Of a stretch of DNA of 64,000 nt, positions 45,538-58,207 are shown piece after piece. The notes beneath the pieces are model-generated. The model made no database searches and was not told the origin of the DNA. It saw nothing but the letters and a program-made list of their open reading frames with translations. A program made the position numbers and the translations under genes. Position 1 is the stretch's first letter; the number at the start of each line of letters is the position of its first letter. The DNA comes from Madurella fahalii (lineage: Eukaryota > Ascomycota > Sordariomycetes > Sordariales): positions 3,286,001-3,350,000 of the forward strand of contig CM056878.1 in assembly GCA_029876055.1 (NCBI GenBank), written 5' to 3'.

Positions 45538-47774
45538 ATGCGGATGAAGCCTTTTCTACCCGCCCCCTCCCTGTCACCACTGGTTGGTACTGCCTTCAAC
45601 CTCCACAAAGCTGTCGCCAGCCCTCGGGTCTTTCCAGTCCGTAGATTTACGGCTTTCACAGTCTCTGCCCCGCGCAGCTACGCATTCCAAAAGTACACGT
45701 CAAAGAAAAAGCAGCCCAAGATGACCACCACGGCTACTACCCTCAAGGGCGAGCCCCTTGACAAGGCCGCCCTCGACGCCATGCTACGCCGGCGTATGTT
45801 CTACACCCCGTCCTACGAAATCTACGGCGGTGTTTCCGGCCTCTACGACTATGGCCCGCCCGGCTGCGCCCTGCAGGCGAACATCATCGACCTCTGGCGC
45901 AAGCACTTCGTCCTCGAGGAGGATATGCTCGAGGTGGACTGCAGCGTCCTGACTCCTCACGAAGTTCTCAAGACCAGCGGCCACGTGGACAAGTTTGCGG
46001 ATTGGATGTGCAAGGATCCCAAGAACGGCGAGATTATGCGTGCCGACCACTTCGTGGAGGACATCCTGGAGGCCAGGCTCAAGGGCGACAAAGAGGCGCG
46101 CGGCCAGAAGGTGGAGGAGAAGGAGGAGGACCCTAAGAAGAAGAAGAAGAAGTCCAAGGGCCACGAGGCAGTCAAGCTGGACAATGCTGTGGTCAAAGAG
46201 TACGAGGAGGTGCTGGCGCAGATCGACAACTACAACGGCGAGCAGCTCGGCGAGCTTATCAAGAAGTACGACCTCAGGAATCCCGCCACCGGCGTTCAGC
46301 CCACCCCCCCCGTCTCGTTCAATCTCATGTTCCAAACCTCCATTGGCCCCAGCAGCAACCTCCCCGGCTACCTTCGGCCGGAAACCGCGCAGGGTCAGTT
46401 CCTCAACTTCGCAAAGCTCCTCGAGTTCAACACAGGCCAGATGCCCTTCGCTTCGGCGTCGATTGGCAAGTCTTACCGCAACGAGATCTCGCCCAGAGCT
46501 GGCCTGCTCCGTGTCCGTGAGTTCTTGATGGCCGAGATTGAGCACTTCGTCGATCCCGAGGGCCACAAGAAGCACCATCGTTTCCACGAGGTCGAGGGCA
46601 TTGAACTCGCTCTCCTCGACCGCCACACTCAGCTCTCGGGCCAGACCACCACCAAGAACATGTCCATTGGGCAGGCTGTCAGGGATGGCATGGTCGACAA
46701 CGAAACTCTGGGTTATTTCCTGGCCCGGATTCACCTTTTCCTAAAGAAGATCGGTATCGATCAGTCCAAGATCCGCTTCCGGCAGCACATGGCCAATGAG
46801 ATGGCCCACTACGCCTGCGATTGCTGGGACGCCGAGCTTCTGACGTCGGCTGGTTGGGTGGAGTGCGTTGGCTGCGCCGACCGGAGCGCCTACGACTTGT
46901 CTGTCCACGCTAAAAAGACTGGCGCCGCGCTTATCGTTCGCCAGCGGTTGGACGAGCCCAGGACGATCGAAGAATGGGAGGTTGAGATCGAGAAGAAGAA
47001 GTTTGGCCCGTTCTACAAGAAGGATGGCAAGACCATCGAGAGCGCTATCCTGGCCACCACGCAAGAGGAGCGTGGCAAGCTCGCGAAGGAGATGGAAGAG
47101 AATGGCAAGGTCGTAATTAGCGTGCCCGGCGTTGCGGACGGTAAGGTCGAAGTGAGCAAGGACTTGTTGGCCATCAAGTGGCAGACCCGGGTTGAGAATA
47201 CCCGGGAATACACTCCCAACGTCATTGAGCCGTCGTTCGGTATTGGCCGGATATTGTACTCGCTGATTGAGCACAACTACTGGACCAGGGCCAGCGATGG
47301 CGGTGACGAGGCTCGTGGTGTGAGTTCGCCTGTCATCCATTGATGCCAAGACTGGATGGAACTGACTCGAGTATTCAGGTGCTGTCATTCCCTCCTGCCG
47401 TCGCTCCGACGAAGGTCCTGATCGTGCCTCTATCATCCAACAAGGATTTCACGCCTGCTGTGCGGAAGCTGTCGCAGAAGCTCCGGTCTGCGGGCATCTC
47501 GAGCCGTGTGGACGACTCCTCGGCCAGCATTGGTAAGCGGTACAGCAGAAACGACGAGCTGGGCACTCCGTTTGGCGTCACGGTCGACTTCCAAACCATC
47601 AAGGATGGCACAATCACTCTCCGGGAGCGCGACAGCACACGGCAGGTGCGAGCCGACGAGGACAAGATCATCGACGCAATCCGGTCACTTGTTAACGAGA
47701 CCAAGACATGGAAGGACATCGAGTCTGAACTGCCACTTTTTGAGGGCCAGGAGGTTGAGGTCCAAGTCCGCTGA
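45538..47774 (+). CDS. grs1: Glycyl-tRNA synthetase, probably dual cytosolic and mitochondrial
   Basis: Class II synthetase that charges tRNA-Gly. Exons 45538-47319 and 47379-47774. From ATG 45538 the product is 725 aa; from ATG 45721 (MTTTATTLKGEPLDK) it is 664 aa, the usual cytosolic size. The 61 residues between are rich in Arg, Ser and Ala with no Asp or Glu, as in a mitochondrial presequence, so one gene may serve both compartments as in yeast. Visible: RRRMFYTPSYEIYGG and YDYGPPGC (motif 1 region), a Lys-rich insert (KKKKKKSKG), LRPETAQGQFLNF and SYRNEISPRAGLLRVREF (motif 2), ECVGCADRSAYDL, NVIEPSFGIGRILY (motif 3), then the anticodon-binding domain (VLIVPLS). The splice ARG|VLSFPP is in frame. 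An earlier in-frame ATG at 45415 exists but gives a less typical leader. Confidence 0.96.
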
Positions 47775-50700
47775 GTGTAGGGCTGTGTAGGCTGAGGAAT
47801 ATACACAAATGGGCATGATTTGGCTTTGTCAGTTGATGCGTAGGCGAGCGCTTCATAGACTTTGCGGAAGATTTTGCAACTCTGATCTGGGAGTTCAGCG
47901 AGAAGGCTAGACCGATTTGTGCGCAGGGCCTTTCCGACATGATGCTAGACGAAGCATATCTATGTTAGAGGCTTGAATAACACAAGTGATGCTGCCGACA
48001 CTGCTGCTCCGTGTACGTCATGCTCGTCTTCCGTTTGCTTAACGCCCTGGCCGGCCAAGACATCGAGACCGTCTCCGAGATCTCGCAGGGTCGGCTACGT
48101 CTAGCCGATGCCAATGTGCAGGATGCAGCAATTCGCTTCCGCCGATGCGCCCGTGCTGCAAGCCAAGCCGCCTATACCCATGTCGGCATGGCTTGAAACG
48201 GCGTGAGATTTGAATATTCTATATCGTCAAATGGATTCTCCAACGGTCGTGGAGATCTGTGCGAAGGATCATCTGACGTCCAAGGACATCAAGTGAATAA
48301 TGGGGAAAGGAAGGGCTTCTCGGCCCCTGATACATCTCATATTCGGCCAGTAACTGACAGGAGCAAAACTTGTTGCAACACGCACAACCAAATCCATTGT
48401 CGATTCAGAAGCCTGGCATCGAACGCTGGGATCAGAAGCAGGCAGGGTCCAGGGTTCTATGCAGAGCAGATGCGGCCTTCACGTCAAGGATGTGGAGCAG
48501 TGCGCACACGAACTGTGTAAACGCCGCCGGGCCTTTTTGTCACCATTCTGGGAGAGGTAACGGGCGCCAGGACGAGACACTGCGACCATTGGGGTCAGCA
48601 ACGGTATCCTGTGACAGATCCGCAGTTCAGAAACAAAACCGGTGGATATCCGAAAAGGGGCGGGTGTGGAGTAAAAGCTCCTGATCACACATATCACCAT
48701 TTCCCATGTCAAGGTATCGATACACTCGCACATATTCCTCCACGGATACGGTTTGTTTTCTAGCGAATAAGAGAAGAGTAAAAAAAAAGAATAAAAGCAA
48801 CGTTAATGGTCAAGATGATGGAGCATAGGAATGACGCAGATAACCAACGGGAAGGCGGGACAGGTAAGAGGAAAGAAATGTTACTGAATCAAGCGTTCGG
48901 TCGAATACGTAGGGGGGTTTGGTGTAAATGCAAGTAAAAGAGAGAACATGGGGTATGCGAATAACTCCACTCATAAGGAAGCGGCAAGCGGGGGGTAGGA
49001 CATCGGCCGCCGTTTCGCGTCGATCTTTTGCGCGGGCTCAGCGGCCGCTTGCCTCCAACCACGGACAATGGCCCTGGGGCACTGTCGCGGGCCTTGGGTT
49101 GCTTTCCCTGGCGACGACTCGTGCCGGCACGAGTGCTGTCGCGAGTCGGCGCGGCTAAACACAGTCGACACTCTTTTAGCGGCTGCTGTGCTACCCGCCT
49201 CTATGCAAGTTTTGCCTTCGCTCAGCAATACCTGATGCGCCATCCCTCGTTGCTAGCCATTCATTTCGCCGTCCTGAAATATCTAGGGCTGAAGGGCGAA
49301 GGCGGTTTGTGCTGCCCCAAGGACTGGTCATCCGCGCCGCCTGAAACGGAACCCGCTCAGGCAGAATGCAACTGTTGCGGTGCCGGCGACACGGCGACAG
49401 AACCCTTGCCAAGCCGGGCCTTGCAGGCTGAGGGGCATAACGGCCGGCCGGTGACTTTTGTCGGCCATTTGTTGGATTACTCGGTCTGCATATTCAGAGA
49501 TGAAGGTAGGGTATGCAGAGATTACACAGTTGGGCACAAGGCTGTCTGGACCCCATCCCCCCTCTATCTCCCGGATGCGGAATACACAGGTGCCGCCTGT
49601 TCATATCAGCACATCTTCTTTTGGAGGGGACGGCTTCCGATGCGGGTGGGAATTCGTATGGCAGGATAGCACTGCTCCTGCGACCTAACGAGCCGGCCTG
49701 AGCGGAGACAGCCGGTCTCCTGGACATTCCCAGGTCGAATCAGTTCGCCACACACAAGGGTGCTGACAGGCTGGTGGTGTGCAACCTGGCCGCCTTGGAG
49801 ATCGATCACCAACAGCTGTGTCAGACCAACACATGGATTGCTTTTGAAGCCAGCAGCCGGTATCAATCGGATCCTCAAAGACGGCCGGTCGGATTTTATA
49901 ATCACGGAAGTCTCTTGGAATCCACAGAAGCTTTGTGACACGGGAACCCCGCGCCTCATCATTGTCCCAGGGTCTCAAACCCGCCATGTGAGGGTCGTTG
50001 CTCCGATCAGTGGATGGCGCGCTTGGAGAGCCAATCCCTTAGTGCCGCCATTCACGTCTCGACTCCTGGGACATGGGAACCCCTGAATGACCAGATAGAA
50101 GGGTACTAGGTGACAACAAGTAATCAGCGTGACAGGCTAAGTATCTTACTAAAAAGACGGCTATGGAACTTAAAAAAGACCCAAGGTGTGACTGGGTCCA
50201 GCGCACTTACCCCTCCCCTCCCTTTCAGCGCAGTGGTGCCGGCCCGCCCGCCCAACCCTTCCATTCTGAGAGATCCACAGGCACCCGACCTCCCAGAAGC
50301 AAACCATCATCTCTTTGTCCACCCGAGACCAGTTCGACATTTCAGTGTCTGGTGTCTTGTTCGCACGACGTTTCTCCTTGTCCTCGCACATCGAGCCACA
50401 GACCCCGGTACTCCCAGATAGCGGCTTTCTATCGCAGCGCAAAGAACCGACCTTGGTGACAAACACTGAGCGGCGCCGAGCCAGCGCACATTTCCGAAAG
50501 CGCACCGCTTAGGTTGACCGCTAACTTATCCCCACCGCGTCCACAAGGAGTCTGGCCGACTTCATACGGTCTCCGGTGTGGTCCTGGGAATAGTGCACCG
50601 ACTGCGACCGCATCGTCGAAATCCACACATGTTTCCCTCGTCCGTTCACCAGCTGTGCGTTCGTCCCTGAACCGGCCGCTGGTCGATTCACGTTTTGCGA

Positions 50701-51078
50701 CCCTGCGATCGATCGATTCTGGTTCGATCCTCGGTTGTTGAACCAGCACGCTGTGCATTGCTGTGCTGTGCATCACTGACGACGCCGGTTCGCCGCGGCT
50801 TCGGGTTGCGCGCTCCCCAGTCTCGTCGACTTGTTTTCCGACCCCCGGGACTGGATTGCCTCGGCGTGGACCAGAAGCCACTTCCGCCAACGTTCCTCGT
50901 GAGTCGCTGTTCAGGCTCGAGTTTGGGATTTCTACGTCGTCTGCTAACTCATTGGACAAGAAGAGGGCTTTCGAATCTTCGCAGCCTCCGAGTTGGCCGC
51001 CGCCGCCCACCACTGGTGACATCGTCTATAAATTATTCCTTACCGAAAACGTAATTCGCCCTCAGCAGCGCAGTCACA
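47775..51078. other. Long gene-poor region upstream of cla4
   Basis: About 3.3 kb. The left end should be the grs1 3' UTR and the right end the cla4 promoter and leader. Open frames reach 213 codons (49028-49669) but carry no domain and are Cys-rich in a patternless way. No RNA gene was supported. Confidence 0.45.
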
Positions 51079-53909
51079 ATGTCTAACAGGTATGTACAAT
51101 TTGAATAATCTCTGCGGGCATCCTAGTCAGCCATGGTCCGAGCGAAGATGGGCACACCGGGATCAACATCGCCGCTCTTCTGTTCCCCAGAATGTTTCGG
51201 GTGGAGTTGTGACCCGCCACATTGGTCCGCTCTCCAATTTCAGTCTCTTCAGCGAAGCTCCGCCCAAAGCTCAACTTGGTGCTAACACTTCCTCCTTTCC
51301 CAGCGTTTACACGACCGGGCAATTCATGAACCCGGGCCCCGCGCCCCGACCCCCTACAGACAAGCCTCGTCTCGGCCTGATGCCCAACACCAGCCTCTCG
51401 GGCAACATGTCGAACATGAGCATATCGTCCCCGGTCTCTAGTACTTACAGCGGGTCGACCATAGCTTTGCCGATCTCGCGTCAGGGATCCAATACCGCTG
51501 ACGGCTCCGGAGGGCTCGCTATCATCAAGCAAGGGCCCGTTGGCCTGCCAAGCAAGAACCCGTTCCAACAATGGAAGAGCAGGTACCTGATCCTGCGCAA
51601 AGACATCCTAGACTTCCACAAGAACGAGAACGGCAAGTTATTATACAAGATCCAGCTCGCCGACGTCGTGAGCGTTGACCGGGTACCGGACGATAACGGC
51701 GACCCCGTCTTCGAGATCAGGAGGCACCTGAACAACTCATATCCCGGGCCTCCCGGCGACGACGAGGACGGCATTAGATCTTTACGGATCTGCGTGAAGA
51801 CGGATGACGACTTGTACGAGTGGATCGACTGCATCTATGCCCGCTGCCCGAGCGGTGTCGGCAACCCCACCAACTTCTCGCACGCCGTCCATGTCGGCTT
51901 CAACCCGCAGACAGGACAGTTCACCGGCCTGCCCGAAGAGTGGACTAGGCTGCTCAATTCATCAGCTATTACCAAGGAGGACGTGGAGAAGAACCCACAG
52001 GCGGTTTTCGAAGTCCTTGAATTCTATGCCAAGCGCGCCGAGAACCCGGACCCGTATGCGACCCTGGTTTCTACGCCTTCACCAAGCACCATCCAAAATG
52101 ACCAGTTCGGTTACTCGAGCGGCAACTCTGTTGCGCCGCCGCGACAGGTGAAGCCTATCCAGCGCAGCCCCGGATCCTACACAACAAACCAGTCAGCCAC
52201 GCCAGGCGCCAGCCCCTCGCCTCGGCCGTCACCGGGAGACCAACAAGCCGCGCAGATGCAGCAGCTGCAAAACGTATCTCCCAACTACATATCTGCAGAC
52301 CGCATGCGGGAGGAGCAACGCGCCCGGGAATTAGAGCGACAGCGGGCCGAGAGAGAGGAGCAGGCCCGTAGGGAGCTCGAGGCTTATAATGCCTCGCTCC
52401 CCAAGACCAAAGTTCCCATGGCCCAACAAGAGCTCGGTGGTTACAGCGGCTCGCCCTCTTCTGCCGACAGGTATAACCCAACGCGGGCAGCACCCAAGGC
52501 TCCTCAGGCTCAGTCTCTGAGGGCGCAGCGCCCAGCTCCTGCCCCGCCAGCTGGGTCTTCCGTCCCCACTCGGCCGCCTCTATCACAGCAGTCTAGCTCT
52601 ACATCAGTCCGCGACCCCGGCGCCCAGACACAAAGAGCCCCGCGGCCCGACCAAGCCAACGGGCCGCAGGCCTCCGCGCGCTATCCCAACGGGTCAGCGT
52701 CGGCGCGAGGCCCGAACGGCCAGCCTCAGGTGCAACAGCCTTCTCGCTTGCCGGCGCCGGTGAAGCCCCTGAACGTCAACAAGGCTCACCAGGATCCTGT
52801 CAAGGCCGCCGAGGCAGCCCTGTCGAAGCCTGCGCAAGAGCGCAAGCAAGATGTGCGCATGTCGACCATGTCGGAGAACGAGGTGATGGCGAAGCTCAAG
52901 GAAGTCGTGTCCAAGGACGACCCCAACAGACAGTACGCGAAGCAGAAGAAGATCGGCCAAGGCGCGTCCGGATCCGTGTACGTTGCCAAGGTCATAAGCT
53001 CGAGACCAGGTGCTCCCGCCAAGGTGCGCACCAGCGACCGAGTCGCCATTAAGCAGATGGACCTTGCCCATCAACCGCGCAAGGAGCTTATCGTCAACGA
53101 GATCTTGGTCATGCGGGAAAATAAGCATGCCAACATTGTCAATTTCCTCGATGCCTTCCTCATGGACAACGACAAGGAACTCTGGGTGGTTATGGAGTAC
53201 ATGGAGGGCGGTGCTTTGACTGATGTCATTGAGAACAATCCGCTTATCACAGAGGAGCAGATTTCGACCATTTGCCTCGAGGTAGGTGGCTTTGGATGCT
53301 TTACGTCGTGCGGAAGCAAGCTAACTCTGGCAAACAGACATGCCAAGGTCTCGAGCATCTTCATTCCCAGAACATCATCCACCGCGACATCAAGAGCGAC
53401 AACGTCCTTTTGGACGCCCGGGGCAATGTCAAGATTAGTATGTCCACCTGCGCCACCTTCCTTGATGCCAAACTTTGTGCTAATCCTCTTCCCTACCAGC
53501 TGACTTTGGCTTCTGCGCCAAGCTGACCGAGACCAAGTCGAAGCGGGCGACGATGGTGGGCACGCCGTACTGGATGGCGCCCGAGGTGGTCAAGCAGAAG
53601 GAATACGGTCCCAAGGTGGACATCTGGTCGCTCGGCATCATGGCGATCGAGATGATCGAGTCGGAGCCGCCGTACCTCAACGAGGAGCCGCTCAAGGCGC
53701 TATACCTGATCGCCACCAACGGCACGCCGCGGCTCAAGAAGCCCGAGAAGCTGAGCAAAGAGCTCAAGGCATTCCTGTCGGTCTGCCTGTGCGTCGATGT
53801 CAAGAGCCGTGCATCGGCGCAGGAGCTGCTCAACCATGAGTTCTTGAAGCATGGGTGTCCGCTGGCGAGCCTGGCCGAGTTGTTGGCTTTCAAGCGGGTT
53901 GCTAAATAA
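51079..53909 (+). CDS. cla4: p21-activated kinase Cla4 (PH-CRIB-kinase)
   Basis: Ser/Thr kinase of the PAK family that binds GTP-loaded Cdc42/Rac and controls polarity and septation. Exons 51079-51089 (ATG TCT AAC AG), 51304-53281, 53338-53437 and 53500-53909 give 832 aa. Domains: PH (about residues 80-186, KNPFQQWKSRYLILRK), CRIB (about 188-217, NPTNFSHAVHVGFNPQTGQF), a long Pro/Gln/Ser linker with a charged helix (MREEQRARELERQ), then the kinase domain (about 547-815). Kinase marks: IGQGASGSVYVAK, VAIKQMD (lysine), HRDIKSDNVLLD, TDFGFCAKL, GTPYWMAPEVV. The PH domain sets Cla4 apart from Ste20-type PAKs. The 11-nt first exon is inferred: joined to VYTTGQFMNPGPAP, it matches the usual Cla4 start. 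It shares the cortical-actin setting with Pan1 elsewhere in the window. Confidence 0.96.
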
Positions 53910-54527
53910 ATTAGGTGGTTCTAGCGCTGAGGGGACAAACGGGGGAAAGCTATGCGGGGGGGGGGAGGGGGAGGAGGCAGCGGAGGAGGAGGAGGATAAT
54001 GAATGTGATTTGATTGATTGGCATGGTATGGCATGGCATGCGGGCACTTCAGAAACAAAAAGACATTTTGGATGTCTTTTTCTTTGGGCCGTGGGTGTGA
54101 GTGTGTAATGTCTGTGTGAAACTGGACAGGACAAGGAAAGGGCAGATGATATGGCATTACGCTCGGCATGCAAAACCGGACGCAGGCAGGCGAACAGGCG
54201 GGCAGGCATATACACCTCCCCTCGACCCTTATACCTCTCTTTCTTGTTCTTCTTTTCATCACATCCCCCGGTTTTTGTTGGTTTATTTTGTTGCATTTTC
54301 TCCTCCTCTTCCTCCTCCTCTTTCTAACTAAATCTACTTTTATGTTACGGATGTTGTCGTTGTTGTTTGTTTCCGCTTCGAATCAAAGCATGGACTTTAA
54401 TCGAGTGAAGTCATGGGGATGATGAGAGATTACCATCGGTTTTTCTGGTTTGTAGGCGTTTTACTAAAGAACAGGCGTTTCTTTCTCTTCGTGTTAAGTT
54501 TCTTGTTCGTGGGTTTATCTCAAGGGG

Positions 54528-54552
54528 GGATGGATGGATGGATGGATGGATG
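54528..54552. repeat. (GGAT)n microsatellite downstream of cla4
   Basis: About six tandem GGAT units preceded by a G run, about 620 nt beyond the cla4 stop codon. Confidence 0.85.
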
Positions 54553-57500
54553 CATAGAGAGGTTGTTAAGGGTGAGGTAAGCTAATCAAGGTAATGCCTT
54601 GGCCATTTTGATAGTACTTATTGTAACCTTTTTGTTTTCTCCTCCATTTCATTTCTGTTTGAGATCGGTTTCCTCCCCTAAATGCGGCGGTTTTGAGGTT
54701 ACCGAGTTCTCTGAAAGGGGTCTGGTAAAGGTTTGACTTTTTGAGTTGTTACCGACTAGCCTATTTATGGGATGCACTTGCTTGGTGGTAAACTGGCGGT
54801 TACGTTTGGCTGTATGGCATGGTAACCAGCATAATGGTGATTTGACTGAAAAGGGGGTTGATTACTCAGTGGATATCTTACTTTTGATAATCTTGTCACG
54901 CCTTGCTTGTGGGTTGTGAACCGCACGTGAGTTGCTACGAGGTGAGTCTTTGGCCACTTGCCTGTCAGATAGGGTAGGTGTGGTGATCGGTGGTTTCTGG
55001 GCAAATAAGAAGGCCGGTTGGGAGGCCGGTAGGGTTGCAGTCTCACTGTCTTGCCAGCTGTGGAGAATGGAGATTCGGTCGCCTTGACTTCGAACCGCCT
55101 GCTTCTACCGGCTATCGCTGGTACGCAGAGACGATGGAGTCAAAGAGGGGCCGATCAGCAACTAGGTGGTGTGGGTGTTGTGGGACGTATCTCCGGCTGT
55201 TTTCTCCTCCAATGGTTAGCATGGGGAGACGGCTGGAATGAGGAGGAAGTGGTTCAATTTTGGGCGAAGCCATTAACAAAGGTGGCTGGCTGTATGGTTA
55301 TTCTGCTGGGGGGATACTGCCCGGCTAGGACCGATGTCTGTAAATATGCTGCAAATGTGGTAGGTGTTCATGTCCCTGTGTGTCGATACCTTGGCCCTCG
55401 ATCCTTTAGAGAATACCTTGACTAAGAAACCCACGGTGTTGGTTGTAACGGGATGTTTCAAGAATAAGAACTAAGGGCGGTAGAGTGGACTTAAGCCTAC
55501 AATGCCTCAGTTTGCTCAAGGGGGTTGGCTGGTGGGCCCGGCGATGGCATTCCTTTTTTGTAATAGACAGAGCGCTATGCTATTTATCTCTTACAGTTGG
55601 TGATAGAGTTGAGGGGAAACCAGAAGGCATGCCTAGTTTTAGGTTTGTTGAAACGGAGATGATTGGGAAACGGGAATGTAGGCCGTGAAGGATCAAGCAG
55701 ATGAGCCATTTCGTACATCCTTGAACCATAGCTTAGCCGCACCCGCAGAAGTACACAGGAGCCATGGACTAAATCCAATCAAAGCGTTTGTACTACGTGA
55801 CCTCCGGAGGACATCAAGCAGTCCGAAGCCAGGTATTGTACTCAATATCGGGATATAGGACTTCGTTTCCGCCTTTATTAGTGAAGGAAACAAGGGGTCC
55901 ACAAAAGTAGCATATCATTGTTGTACCAGCCTGGGAAGTATTGATGACACCGGCATTGTCTAATGTTGAAAATTGATACTCCTCGTTGGAGAGGCGGCGA
56001 ACATCCAATGTGTCAGCGGACAGGATTCACCCACTGAGCACCAGTGCACCAGACATCGGGCAACAAAGTCTGAGAGCGCGTCATATATTGGGAAGCAAGC
56101 TTCGTCGAGAGGGCGGCATGTTTCCTAGCCCATGGTACTGTACCTTTGGAGCTTGGGATGGACGAGAGATGGATGTGAGACCTGTGTCAGCTATTTCTGG
56201 CCCAGTCTGAACACGTAATCCCGCAGGAATGGATAAGGTAAACGCTCCATCGCTAGGGAACGGCGGGTCAGACCTCGCGATGGCGGCTCGCGCGGCGCGG
56301 CTAACGGGAGTTAGGAGCTCAAGGTTATGGAGCCACAGCTGGTGGTAGTTCACTGTCGTGCGCCGACGACGTCGACATTGGCATCAGCTGACCAGCAGCC
56401 GCCCAAGTTTCTAACTTGGAGTTGTCTTAATGGGAAGCTGGTTTTACACATGCTCGTAAAACCCCGAAGAGTAGGTCCCGTTTGCGGGGGGCCAGAATAC
56501 AATCATCGATGAGCTCGTGGCAAGTTGGGCAAGGCATCCTACCAGCCAAACCCGAGGTACTGTACGGAGTGTTCGTGTGCCTAGTCTCCCCCCTGAGTTC
56601 TCGATGGGTGGTCGTTCTTGGGGCGTCTTGGCTAGGGAGATCTGCACAAATGGAACGACCAGTCGGAGTGACGGGTCGGCAACCGGCCATGGGCCTTGCT
56701 TGCCAGGGAGGTGCAAGTGCCCTACGAATGCCCTGGCTCGGCTCAGGTTGGCAGCTTGGCAAGGCCCCAACAACGCCGCGGCGTAAGCCTATCGAACCCA
56801 CAGAAGGCGAGGAGGGCGACGAAGCAGCGAATGGGGCAGCCAGACGCGACGTTTCAGATTTTCAAGCAGATCCTCTCTGGCCAGCCGTCATGCACTGCTG
56901 ATTGGCGTGGTCCCAGACGGTGGGTTGATGCGGCATGAATCCGTTAGCACACATCTTAAACTCGCCGTTGCCGGGTTATGCAGTCGAGTATGGGATATCC
57001 CGGATGACAGGCGCTGTATGCATGGCCGTCACTCGCAAGGTTAACAACGAAATGTTACTGGCGTGCCTTGTCCTGTTTGGCGGCGTTGTTGCTGATAAAG
57101 TGATGGGTGAACGGCATGCGGCGAACTCCCACCCCCTGACATGTACCTGGCTGCGCTGCCAGACCAATCAGCAGAGAAAGGAGGCTTCAAGGGAGGTTAA
57201 AGGGCCTCGTCGTTGCATGTCGTGCCTCTGCGGACCCTCAGACCCTGACGAAGGTGATCCACGCCATCGAGAGACATTGCAGAACAGGCTGTGTCGGGTT
57301 CAGGTCGTCTGGAAGAGCGGTAAGCAGCCCGGAGTTGGGACGTCTTCCGGGCAATGCATGCTGCAGGGCGGGACGGAGGGTGGGGAGGGGAAGAGAGGGA
57401 ATGCCGCTGTTCCCTAAGTGTACCCCGCCAAAGGTTCGAAATCGCTACAAATAGCAATGAGCTGAAGGTTGAAGGCAAGCTGAGCCAGAACAGCCACTCA

Positions 57501-58176
57501 GGATAGCTCGCCGCTAACTCAACGTCAGTCTTGTATCCTACGTACCACGTACCCATGTAAGAGTCACGGCTAGGGGTACTAGGCCGCATGTCCGTCGGCA
57601 TCAAAGGCGGAGCGCTAGTGCAACGGGGACCCGTCCGTCACGTCTCTATCCGCTCGATCGAGTAGCCCGAGTCCGGGGTGAGGGGAGGAGGGGGCCACAA
57701 ACCGGTTGATCGATGGGTGTATCTGCAGGCGTTTGGTGACACAGGCAAGACATGGCAGCACGGGCAACACGGCGAGGTGAATCACAAATCCCCAGCAGCA
57801 GTCAGATTCCACCCTGGGCACGAGGGATCGCAAGACGCATCGAGATGACGTAGATGCTTTGCTGACAGGCCAAAGTCGAAGTCGCCCATACTGTGCACGA
57901 CGTGTGCGCGGACAAGGGAGAACACGAGATTTGGCGTGCGACACGACGAATTCGGGAACCGCCCTGACAGTCAGTGCGAGTCTCAGTGCCCAAGGTGGGC
58001 AGGCAGTGCCGGGCTTGGGGTCGTTCAGCACACTGAAAGCGAGCACCGGCAGCAAGGTGGCTCTAGCGTTACACTAGCGAAGCTGCAAGCTGCAGTTCTC
58101 GAGAAGGAAAAAAAAAATCCTGCACAACCCGATTCTCAGCCCTCGACCACAGCGCACCTCGACCACCCCTACCCAG

Positions 58177-58207
58177 GTACAGTACTGTACAGTGCTGTAC
58201 AGTACAG
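58177..58207. repeat. Cluster of overlapping GTACAGTAC/GTACTGTAC palindromes
   Basis: GTACAGTACTGTAC (58177-58190) is a perfect 14-nt palindrome. It is followed by AGTGCT and then GTACAGTACAG. CTGTACAG, itself palindromic, occurs twice. It lies about 0.9 kb upstream of the jsn1-like start. Confidence 0.8.

Noticed and set aside
49028..49669. 213-codon plus-strand frame with many Cys
   Set aside because: The Cys residues show no zinc-finger or secreted-protein spacing, no signal peptide is evident, and no family was recognised.
50719..50733. GGTTCGATCC, resembling a tRNA T-loop
   Set aside because: No acceptor stem, D-arm or anticodon arm can be placed around it.
51092..51303. Extension of cla4 to an ATG at 51092
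   Set aside because: This segment is the first intron by its GTATGT donor and TTCCCAG acceptor. Reading it through gives an N terminus unlike Cla4, while splicing gives the usual start.
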